Shown piece by piece: positions 40,620 through 48,139 of a stretch of 64,000 nt of DNA. A program made the translations under genes and the position numbers. Origin of the DNA: an uncultured Collinsella sp. (lineage in GTDB: Bacteria > Actinomycetota > Coriobacteriia > Coriobacteriales > Coriobacteriaceae); NCBI GenBank assembly GCA_959023295.1, contig CAUFBM010000008.1, forward strand, positions 1 to 64,000, written 5' to 3'. Numbering within the stretch: position 1 is the stretch's first letter; each line of letters begins with the position of its first letter. The notes under the pieces were generated by a model that saw nothing but the letters and a program-made list of their open reading frames with translations, did not search any database and was not told the origin of the DNA.

Positions 40620-40737
40620 GGCTTAAATGCTGCGCATCATTCCTAACACCACTTATATAACGTATTAGATGAGTCGCGATGTGTCTCGCATTTCGTTCTG
40701 CTACGATTGCCACGTTGGCATCAATACAGGAGGGCTC

Positions 40738-41454
40738 ATGCCGGGCTTGGGAACAATCATCAACGTTGTGCTTTTAGTTGCGGGCGGTCTTTTGGGATTA
40801 GCGGGCGGTCGCTTCATTACACCGCGCATCCAAGACACGCTCATGAAAGCATCGGGGCTGTGCGTCCTGTTTATCGGCCTGGGCGGCACCATGCAAAAGA
40901 TGCTCATCATCGATGGAAAGGCGCTAGCGACCACCGGTACCACCATGCTCATCGTCTCATTTGCGCTCGGTTCGCTCATCGGCGAGGCCATCAACTTGGA
41001 GGCCGCCATTGAGAACCTTGGCGAATGGCTCAAGCGTAAAACCGGCAGCGAGGGCGATAACGAGTTCACCAACGCTTTTGTCTCGACTTCACTCACCGTG
41101 TGTATCGGCGCTATGGCCATTGTGGGATCGATCCAGGACGGCCTGCTCGGCGACTGGTCCACGCTTGCCCTCAAGGGCGCGCTGGACTGCATCATCGTCT
41201 GCACCATGACGGCGTCGCTTGGCCGCGGCTGCATTTTCTCCGCCCTGCCCGTCGCCGTGTTCCAGGGGACGATCACGCTGTTTGCCGGCGCACTCTCCCC
41301 CATCATGACTACGGCAGCCCTCGACAGCCTTTCGCTCGTAGGCTCCATGCTCATCTTCTGCGTCGGCGTCAACCTCATCCGTCCTCAGACCTTCCGCACG
41401 GCCAATATGCTCCCCTCCGTCGTCATCGCCGTCATCTACGCCCTCCTATTCTAA
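40738..41454 (+). CDS. DUF554 membrane protein
   Basis: DUF554-family integral membrane protein (238 aa, six to seven helices). Typical sequences are GTIINVVLLVAGGLLGL at the N-terminus, QDTLMKASGLCVLFIGLGGTM, LGSLIGEAINLE and CVGAMAIVGSIQDGLLGD (here CIGAMAIVG). Function is unknown; it is widespread in anaerobes and Firmicutes. AGGAGGG precedes the ATG at 40738; an upstream in-frame start is unsupported. It is followed by an extended -10 promoter for the TerB gene, so the two are probably separate units. Confidence 0.9.
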   Translation: MPGLGTIINVVLLVAGGLLGLAGGRFITPRIQDTLMKASGLCVLFIGLGGTMQKMLIIDGKALATTGTTMLIVSFALGSLIGEAINLEAAIENLGEWLKRKTGSEGDNEFTNAFVSTSLTVCIGAMAIVGSIQDGLLGDWSTLALKGALDCIIVCTMTASLGRGCIFSALPVAVFQGTITLFAGALSPIMTTAALDSLSLVGSMLIFCVGVNLIRPQTFRTANMLPSVVIAVIYALLF

Positions 41455-41496
41455 ATCTATCTACGCAGCAGTATCTCGAACACCTGTTTGATGCTG

Positions 41497-41505
41497 TGCT
41501 ATGAT
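41497..41505 (+). promoter_or_regulatory. Extended -10 promoter of the TerB triad
   Basis: TGCTATGAT is an extended -10 element (TGN followed by TATGAT), about 38 nt before the start codon of the TerB-domain gene. A poor -35 (TCGAAC) lies 18 nt upstream, as is common for extended -10 promoters. Confidence 0.5.
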
Positions 41506-41542
41506 ATGAGGTCACCGAAGCTGCGTTAGGAGAGGAGAAGCG

Positions 41543-43303
41543 GTGGCCGACCAGGACATCAAGATGCTCATCGAGCGCATTATGGCCGAGGCCCGGACCC
41601 ATCAGTCCGCCCGCTTCTCAAACGAAATCTACGCAGACGAGCCGATTCTCAAAACCGGCCGACAGATGCAGAATTTCCTCCCCGACCAATACCGCAAGAT
41701 GCGCGAGATATCGCGCTGGCAGGATGACCCCAAGGGCGGCGCGGGCCGCTGGCTATCGGAGGCCGAGCTTTTCTACCGCCAAGGCTTGCTGATGGCCGAC
41801 TTTGAGGACGACTGTCCCTACAACGGCACCTTTAAGTCGTACTTTCCCACCTACAACGCCATGAGCGACCGGCAGTTGCGCGGCTACTTTACCTGGCGTG
41901 CCCAAGTGCGCCGCGGAACCGTCGAGGAAACGTCTACGTCCTTTGCCTTTCTGTATCTCTATGAGCTGATTTGCAGCATTGGCGTAGATGACCCGCTCGA
42001 TGGTTTTAACAAGATCAAGGCTTTTTGGGATGTCTATCGCGCCTTCGAGCCCGGCATCGACCGATTTGCACGCGTGTGGCTGCAGGATTACGCCGTATTC
42101 CACGGGCTCGACCCCAAGCTGCTTCGTGACTCTAAAACCGTCATGTTCGATAACGCCCTTATCGAGCTGCGACGCGCGGCACGAGACCTTGTCCCAGCAC
42201 CGGCACCGTCCGGCCAGACCCCTAAGCGTCGCAAAACCTCCGAGCCCACGCTCCCCCTTCCGCCCGATGAGGTGCGCGAGGAGCGACTCATGGCTGCCAT
42301 CGACGCACTCTCCACGTACAACCTAAGTAACTCGCGGCTCGACCGCAGCCACCACCGCGATCTGCGCCACGTGGCATGCGCCGTGTATGTCCGTATGGCG
42401 CGCTACTATGACACGCACCGAAAGACCGGCATCGTGGCGAGTTTATTTGGGGAGGAGACGGCCATGCCCTACACCATGTTTGCCTCGGCCGTATTCTTTG
42501 CGCCCGAGCGCCACGAGGACTGCGAATACCGCCTGGATCCTATCCATATCTACCGTTGCCAAAACGGCTTTTGGGAATGCATGCGTATCCACGGTAGTAG
42601 GCAAAAGAGCAGCAAGCTCGGTGAAATGATGCGCGCCTGCGACCAACGCCTGCGCCTGGCGCTGGACCCCGCCCATCCCCTTAAGGAAGAAAAGGTCCCC
42701 AAATATCTGGCCAAGATTATCGATGACGAGATTGTGGCATGGCTTTCGTGGGACGCCGCACACCAGCCCGTCAAGATCGATATCGATCTGAGTCAGCTGG
42801 GGCACATTCGGAGCGCCGCTGCGCAAACGCGCGAAGCGCTTTTGATCGACGAAGAGCGCGAGGACGACGCATCCGCAGAAGCCGAGGCAGCGGGCTCAGG
42901 GCAACCGGAAGCCGAGCCCGTAGCCGACTCGACGGTCGAGGCGGTCGCGGCACCCATTCGGCAGGACTTGACCGACGAGCCGAGCATATCCACCGAACAG
43001 TTTGGTGCCGTGGCACCGCTTCTTGCGCCGACGCCCGCGTTCGCAGCTGCTGCGCCCGCTGACGCCACAAACGAACTCGCGCCTGCCGCAAACGCCTATC
43101 TCAGCGCACTGCTCGAGCACAACGCAGTACAGGCGGAATCGGCGGTAGTGCAATCGGGGCAGAGCGAGGACATGCTCGTCGATACCATCAACGAGGCGCT
43201 CTTTGACCTGGTGGGCGACACCGTAATTGAATTTAGCGCGGCAGGGCCGCAGATTATTGAGGACTACGAAGCAGACGTGAGAGGATACCTAGACCATGAG
43301 TGA
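41543..43303 (+). CDS. TerB-N/TerB-C domain protein
   Basis: A 586-aa protein with the two conserved domains named TerB-N and TerB-C. The N-terminal one (about 55-215) is plain: RWLSEAELFYRQGLLMADFEDDCPYN (as two adjacent blocks), YFPTYNAMSDRQLRGYF, TWRAQVRRG, FLYLYELI. A basic proline-rich linker follows (225-245), then a middle helical domain with YKTHRK-like segments, an acidic Ala-rich linker (440-540), and the C-terminal TerB-C piece (NEALFDLVGDTVIEF, IIEDY). Such proteins were predicted to couple stress sensing to DNA processing; no experimental function is known to me. Start is GTG 41543 with AGGAG upstream. Its last eight bases overlap the next gene. It is not the tellurite-resistance TerB itself. 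Confidence 0.87.
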   Translation: MADQDIKMLIERIMAEARTHQSARFSNEIYADEPILKTGRQMQNFLPDQYRKMREISRWQDDPKGGAGRWLSEAELFYRQGLLMADFEDDCPYNGTFKSYFPTYNAMSDRQLRGYFTWRAQVRRGTVEETSTSFAFLYLYELICSIGVDDPLDGFNKIKAFWDVYRAFEPGIDRFARVWLQDYAVFHGLDPKLLRDSKTVMFDNALIELRRAARDLVPAPAPSGQTPKRRKTSEPTLPLPPDEVREERLMAAIDALSTYNLSNSRLDRSHHRDLRHVACAVYVRMARYYDTHRKTGIVASLFGEETAMPYTMFASAVFFAPERHEDCEYRLDPIHIYRCQNGFWECMRIHGSRQKSSKLGEMMRACDQRLRLALDPAHPLKEEKVPKYLAKIIDDEIVAWLSWDAAHQPVKIDIDLSQLGHIRSAAAQTREALLIDEEREDDASAEAEAAGSGQPEAEPVADSTVEAVAAPIRQDLTDEPSISTEQFGAVAPLLAPTPAFAAAAPADATNELAPAANAYLSALLEHNAVQAESAVVQSGQSEDMLVDTINEALFDLVGDTVIEFSAAGPQIIEDYEADVRGYLDHE

Positions 43304-44600
43304 TACCGCATCCGCAGCACCCCGCGTGCCCAAGCGCGTCGCTGCCGTCATTCTCAACTCGCTCAAGGGCGGCGTGGTCCCGCGCATCGGCCTTCCTTAC
43401 ATCACCGTAGGGCGCGAGGTCGAGATCCGCGCCCTGCTCACCGATCTGAGTCTCATTGCCGACGGTGGCGCAAGCTTCCGCTTTCTGGTCGGTCGCTACG
43501 GAGCCGGCAAGAGCTTTTTGCTCCAGACCATCCGCACGCACGCCATGGGCGAGGGATTCGTCGTCGCCGATGCCGACCTATCCCCTGAGCGCCGCCTGCA
43601 GGGCGGCCAGGGACAGGGCCTTGCCACCTACCGTGAGCTCATCCGTAACATATCGACTAAAACGCGCCCCGAGGGCGGTGCGCTCAACCTAATCCTCGAT
43701 CGCTGGGTCGCCTCCTGTGCCGACGCCGACGAGTCTGCCGTCAATGCCCAACTGGCCCCGCTCGAGGAAATGGTCCACGGCTTCGACTTCACCCGCATGC
43801 TCCACCGCTACCGCGCGGCCGTATCCGAGGGCGACGAAGAAGCTATGAGCCGCGTGACCAAATGGATTCGCGGCGAATACCGCACCAAGAGTGAGGCACG
43901 CGCTGAGCTGGGCTCCTCGACCATCATCAGCGATGACGACTGGTACGACTACGTTAAGCTCATTGCACGCTTTTTGGTCTGCAGCGGCTACAAGGGTATG
44001 TTGGTGCTCATCGACGAGCTCGTGAATCTGTATAAGATTCCCAACGCCATCACGCGCCAGTACAACTACGAGAAGATCCTGACCATGTACAACGACACAC
44101 TCCAGGGCAAGGCGCAGTACCTGGGCATGATCATGGGCGGCACGCCAACCTCCATCGAAGACCGCCGCCGCGGCGTGTTCTCCTACGAGGCCCTGCGCAG
44201 CCGACTCGCTCAAGGCCGCTTTGCACGCGAGGACCTTAAGGACATGCTCGCGCCCATCATCCGTCTGCAGCCACTCACCTACGAGGAGCTGCTGGTGCTG
44301 ATCGAAAAACTCATGCAAATTCACGCCGGCTACTTTGGCTGGACGCCCACGCTTACCGAGAACGACTTGGTGGACTTCCTCAAGATCGAGTTCGGTCGTG
44401 TGGGAGCCGACACACATCTGACGCCGCGTGAAGTCATTCGCGACTTTATCGAGCTGCTCGACATCCTATGCCAGAACCCCGACGCCAACGTAGCCGAGCT
44501 GCTGCAAAGCGTCGGCGGCGACGCGCTGGCGCCGGCAGCAGCAACAGGCGACACCGGCACCGCAGGCGGTGACCGTAACTTCGCCGAATTCACCATCTAA
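43296..44600 (+). CDS. BrxD-like P-loop ATPase (DUF2791-type)
   Basis: P-loop ATPase of 434 aa. Walker A is GRYGAGKSF (66-74) after a FRFLVGRYG strand; Walker B is MLVLIDELVNLYKI near 240; a later basic helix carries the arginine-rich sensor region (SRLAQGRFAREDLKDML). The architecture, with VGREVEI before the loop and a C-terminal winged-helix-like end, matches DUF2791/BrxD, the ATPase of some BREX phage-defence operons. Here it comes with a TerB protein and a helicase instead of a methylase and PglZ. The start overlaps the TerB gene (ATG 43296), so the two are coupled. Confidence 0.85.
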   Translation: MSDTASAAPRVPKRVAAVILNSLKGGVVPRIGLPYITVGREVEIRALLTDLSLIADGGASFRFLVGRYGAGKSFLLQTIRTHAMGEGFVVADADLSPERRLQGGQGQGLATYRELIRNISTKTRPEGGALNLILDRWVASCADADESAVNAQLAPLEEMVHGFDFTRMLHRYRAAVSEGDEEAMSRVTKWIRGEYRTKSEARAELGSSTIISDDDWYDYVKLIARFLVCSGYKGMLVLIDELVNLYKIPNAITRQYNYEKILTMYNDTLQGKAQYLGMIMGGTPTSIEDRRRGVFSYEALRSRLAQGRFAREDLKDMLAPIIRLQPLTYEELLVLIEKLMQIHAGYFGWTPTLTENDLVDFLKIEFGRVGADTHLTPREVIRDFIELLDILCQNPDANVAELLQSVGGDALAPAAATGDTGTAGGDRNFAEFTI

Positions 44601-44640
44601 CCTGCCAAAAAGGGATAGGTTTATTTTGGCAGGTTTTATC
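44599..44640 (+). terminator. Terminator-like hairpin between ATPase and helicase genes
   Basis: AACCTGCCAAAA (44599-44610) pairs perfectly with TTTTGGCAGGTT (44624-44635), 12 bp, over a 13-nt loop, followed by TTATC. It starts inside the ATPase stop codon. It could lower helicase expression, so that the helicase is made in smaller amounts, or protect the upstream message. Confidence 0.7.
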
Positions 44641-44716
44641 TGGGCAAACGTTGAAGCGGTAATGCAGCAAGCCACTGCCCGCCGCGTTGAGAGATTCGCT
44701 TTTGAAAGGAGGCCTC

Positions 44717-47161
44717 GTGAACGCCTTTGACCGCTACGCCCCGTTTATCCAAGACTTCATCTACTCCCACGATTGGGAGAGCCTGCGCTCCATCCAGGTT
44801 GCGGCGGCAGATGCCATCTTCAACACGCAAGACAATGTGCTCCTGACGGCCTCCACGGCATCTGGCAAAACCGAGGCAGCCTTCTTTCCCATCCTGACCG
44901 AGTTTTGGGAGAACCCGCCCGCAAGCGTGGGCGCCCTCTACATTGGCCCCCTCAAGGCGCTCATCAATGACCAATTCGTCCGCCTCAACGATCTGTGCGA
45001 AGAAGCCGATATCCCTGTCTGGCACTGGCATGGCGATGTCTCGCAGTCGCACAAGGCTAAGCTCATCAAAAAACCGAGCGGCATCTTGCAGATTACGCCC
45101 GAGTCACTCGAGGCGCTCCTGATCCATAAGCACATGGCGATCCCTCGTATGTTCTGCGACCTGCGCTATGTGGTTATCGACGAAGTCCATTCGCTCATGC
45201 GCGGCGACCGCGGCGGGCAGACGCTCTGCCTTATCGAGCGGCTCTCGCGCATGGCAGGCGTGCAGCCCCGCCGCATCGGTCTGTCGGCAACCATCGGCGA
45301 CCCCGAGCGCACGGGCGCCTTCCTGTCGCAGGGGACGGGACGCAACTGCGTCATCCCACGTTTTGAGGAGCCGCGCCGCGTGTGGCGCATCTCCATGGAG
45401 CACTTCTACAACTCGGGTCCCCAGGCGCAGCAGCGAGGATTCGCGAGTACAGGTCCGCAGGAAGCCGAAGTGCTCGCATGCGAGCGCATCGAGGCGGTGG
45501 CGCCCACGGCACTGCCCGCCGGCGCCCAAGACATGCGTCACAGCGGGCAGCTCACACAAGAGGAGCGCCGTCAACGTCGTGAGCGGGCACGGGGCAAGGC
45601 TGCCCCCAAGGACCGTCGCACTTCCTCAGCCCCCGAGGGCGAAGTCGACATCCCGCAGGCAACCGAACAGGCACTGCTCAACCCCACCGACACCGCACCC
45701 GACAACGCCGACCCCGGCATGGGCTACATCTTTGAGCATACCCGCGGCCGCAAGTGCCTGGTCTTTGCCAACTCGCGCGAGGAGGCAGAGGCCGTGTGCT
45801 CCATGTTGCGCAGCTACTGCGAGAGCCGGCACGAGCCAGACCGCTTTCTAATCCATCACGGCAACCTTTCGGCATCGCTGCGCGAGACGGCCGAGGAGCT
45901 CATGCGCGACGAAGAGCAGGCGCAGACGACCGTCACCACCTCCACGCTGGAGCTCGGCATTGATATCGGTCGCCTGGAGCGCGCGTTCCAGATTGACGCG
46001 CCGTTTACCGTCAGCTCCTTTTTGCAGCGCATGGGGCGCACAGGCCGTCGCGACCTTCCGCCCGAGATGTGGTTTGTCATGCGCGAGGAAGAACCCGAGC
46101 CGCGCACGATGATGCCCGAAACGATACCCTGGAAGCTCCTGCAGGGCATCGCACTCGTACAACTCTATCGCGAGGAAAAGTGGGTCGAGCCGCCCGAGCT
46201 CGATCGACTCCCCTACAGCCTGCTCTACCACCAGACCATGTCGACGCTCGCCAGCACCGGCGAGCTCACGCCGGCCGAGCTTGCTCAGCGCGTGCTCACG
46301 CTCAGCTATTTCCACCGCGTCTCGGCCGATGACTATCGCGTACTGCTGCGCCACCTCATCAAGATCGACCACATCCAGGTCACCGAGGGCGGTGGGCTCA
46401 TCGTGGGTCTCGCGGGCGAGCGCATCATTAACAACTTTAAGTTCTACGCTGTGTTCCAGGAAAACGAGGAGTTCACCGTTCGCAGCGAGTCGGCCGAGTT
46501 GGGCACGATCGTCAATCCGCCACCGCCCGGTGAGCGCATCGCCATAGCCGGGCACTGCTGGATAGTCGAGGAAGTGGACTGGAAGCGACACACCGTCTTT
46601 GCCACGCAAGTCAAAGGTCGTGTGCCGGCATACTTTGGCGACTGCCCCGGCGACATTAACACGCATGTACTCGAGCGCATGCGCAAGGCGCTCAACGAGC
46701 ACGCGGCATATCCGTACCTCATGGGCAACGCACGGGCACGCCTTGCACAGGCTCGTCATACCGCCGAGATTTCGGGTGCGGGGACCAAACCGCTCATCAA
46801 CCTGGGTGGCGACACCTGGGTGCTCTTCCCCTGGTTGGGCAGCTACGCCTTTCTGGCGCTCGAACGTATGCTCAAGATTAAGTGTGCCGCGGAGCTGGGC
46901 CTTCGCGGGCTCGATCCGTCGCGTCCATACTTTATGCAGTTTAAGATGAAGGCCGACGAGGAGACGTTCTTTGAGGTGCTCGCAGCCGAGGCCGAAAAGG
47001 ACTTCGACCCCATCGAGCTCGTCTATCCCGGCGAGGTGCCTTACTTTGATCGTTACGATGAGTTCGTTCCCGAAGAGCTCGTGCGCAAGGGCTTTGCCGA
47101 AGGCGTGCTCGACATCGAAGACATGAAGCAGCGCGTTCTCGGCTGGCGCGACCACGCCTAA
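44717..47161 (+). CDS. Lhr/BrxHI-like SF2 helicase
   Basis: Superfamily 2 DEAD/DEAH-type helicase of 814 aa, third gene of the triad. Motifs in order: Q-like SIQVAAADAI, Walker A TASTASGKTEAA (44-55), Ib GPLKAL, motif II DEVH (155-158, VIDEVHSLMRG), SAT (GLSATIGDPER), a charged 80-residue insertion between the two lobes, and motif VI QRMGRTGRRD near 438. The C-terminal 350 residues resemble the Lhr-core/BrxHI family. Start is GTG 44717, with a near-perfect GAAAGGAGG; a TTG further upstream lacks a site. It could remodel DNA or RNA; direction and substrate are unknown. Confidence 0.88.
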   Translation: MNAFDRYAPFIQDFIYSHDWESLRSIQVAAADAIFNTQDNVLLTASTASGKTEAAFFPILTEFWENPPASVGALYIGPLKALINDQFVRLNDLCEEADIPVWHWHGDVSQSHKAKLIKKPSGILQITPESLEALLIHKHMAIPRMFCDLRYVVIDEVHSLMRGDRGGQTLCLIERLSRMAGVQPRRIGLSATIGDPERTGAFLSQGTGRNCVIPRFEEPRRVWRISMEHFYNSGPQAQQRGFASTGPQEAEVLACERIEAVAPTALPAGAQDMRHSGQLTQEERRQRRERARGKAAPKDRRTSSAPEGEVDIPQATEQALLNPTDTAPDNADPGMGYIFEHTRGRKCLVFANSREEAEAVCSMLRSYCESRHEPDRFLIHHGNLSASLRETAEELMRDEEQAQTTVTTSTLELGIDIGRLERAFQIDAPFTVSSFLQRMGRTGRRDLPPEMWFVMREEEPEPRTMMPETIPWKLLQGIALVQLYREEKWVEPPELDRLPYSLLYHQTMSTLASTGELTPAELAQRVLTLSYFHRVSADDYRVLLRHLIKIDHIQVTEGGGLIVGLAGERIINNFKFYAVFQENEEFTVRSESAELGTIVNPPPPGERIAIAGHCWIVEEVDWKRHTVFATQVKGRVPAYFGDCPGDINTHVLERMRKALNEHAAYPYLMGNARARLAQARHTAEISGAGTKPLINLGGDTWVLFPWLGSYAFLALERMLKIKCAAELGLRGLDPSRPYFMQFKMKADEETFFEVLAAEAEKDFDPIELVYPGEVPYFDRYDEFVPEELVRKGFAEGVLDIEDMKQRVLGWRDHA

Positions 47162-47250
47162 GACCAGTCTTTTTTGGGACGGGGCTTGTTGAGCTACTTT
47201 GGGCATGACCAAGAAGTAGCTAAAAGAGCCCCACCACAAACAGACTGGTC
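47162..47250. repeat. 89-nt nested hairpin between convergent genes
   Basis: GACCAGTCT/AGACTGGTC form the outer stem (47162-47170, 47242-47250), then GGGGCT/AGCCCC, then AGCTACTT/AAGTAGCT and TGG/CCA around the loop. It starts right after the helicase stop and ends 14 nt before the convergent stop. It can act as a bidirectional terminator: a T-run (TTTTTT) lies in the left arm and shorter A/T runs in the right arm. Confidence 0.7.
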
Positions 47251-47263
47251 GCAGGGAGACGTG

Positions 47264-48139
47264 CTAGTCGTGGAGAGCAGTGCCGAGGAAGTCGGTGTCG
47301 AAGGGCACAGCTTCGGCAAAGACATAGTCGCCGTCGCTGGCGATGAGCAGGTAGTTTTCCTCGCCGCCGAACTTCGCATCGCCACATGGGACCACCCAGG
47401 CATGGGCGAATACCTCGAGTGCCGTGGCAGCGCAGTCGCGCAGGAACGTCACGTCGCTCCCCTCGTTTGCGCTCACGATATTGGCGACGTAGACGCCACC
47501 AACATTTAGGCTGCCCCGCACTAAACGCAACGCCTCAACCGTCGCCAACTCGCGTACGGGCTCGGCACCGCCAAAGCAATCGCTCACGACCGCGTCATAG
47601 CGACGATGGCCCACGCTCGTCACACCCAGATACGAGCGAGCCTCAGCGGTTATCACCCGCAGGCGATCGCCCGCCGCGCGCTCCAGCTCGTCTAGGTAGA
47701 ACCAGCGGCGCGCCAGGCGCGTAATCTCTCCGTCATACTCGATGACGTCCATGCGCAAGCCCTCGTGCGACATCAGGGCGAATTTAGGATAGGCAAACCC
47801 GCCGCCGCCCAGCATAAGAATGCGGTCGATACCGTGACCATAAGCGTCGCGCATCGCATCCTCGGCCTCAAACACGTCGTTAAACGCGCGATAGTACGCA
47901 AAGACGGGCTCCGCCCAGCGCTCACCAACGTAACTCGCGCTTTGGTAGACGCCGCCTTGCACCAATACGCGGACTTCGTCGCCGCCCTCGTCGTGCACGC
48001 GTTTCACACGCGCCAAGCCATTGCGGGTTCGCGCAACCTGCAGACAGGCAGCACGAACAGCGACGGCGGCCGCACCAAGCGCCGCGGCTCCCAGAGCAAC
48101 GCCGGCAACGACGCCGGCAGAAACACTCGGCTTGTTCAT
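47264..48139 (-). CDS. Spermidine synthase-like protein, membrane-anchored
   Basis: A 291-aa protein of the spermidine synthase-like Rossmann fold. The N-terminal 30 residues form one membrane helix (VVAGVALGAAALGAAAVAV), so the enzyme is probably tethered to the membrane. Motif I is ILMLGGGGFAYPKF, the acidic loop is VIEYDGEITRLARRWF, and DAVVSDCFGG stands at the catalytic aspartate, where spermidine synthases have DxxDP; here the second Asp is not conserved, so true aminopropyl transfer is doubtful. The ATG immediately follows the elp3 stop (TAGATG), so it is coupled to elp3. Confidence 0.78.
   Translation of the reverse strand: MNKPSVSAGVVAGVALGAAALGAAAVAVRAACLQVARTRNGLARVKRVHDEGGDEVRVLVQGGVYQSASYVGERWAEPVFAYYRAFNDVFEAEDAMRDAYGHGIDRILMLGGGGFAYPKFALMSHEGLRMDVIEYDGEITRLARRWFYLDELERAAGDRLRVITAEARSYLGVTSVGHRRYDAVVSDCFGGAEPVRELATVEALRLVRGSLNVGGVYVANIVSANEGSDVTFLRDCAATALEVFAHAWVVPCGDAKFGGEENYLLIASDGDYVFAEAVPFDTDFLGTALHD

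Noticed and set aside
41543..47161. Treating the TerB triad as a BREX locus
   Set aside because: No PglX-type methylase, PglZ phosphatase, BrxA/B or Lon-like protease is present, so only the ATPase and helicase resemble BREX parts.
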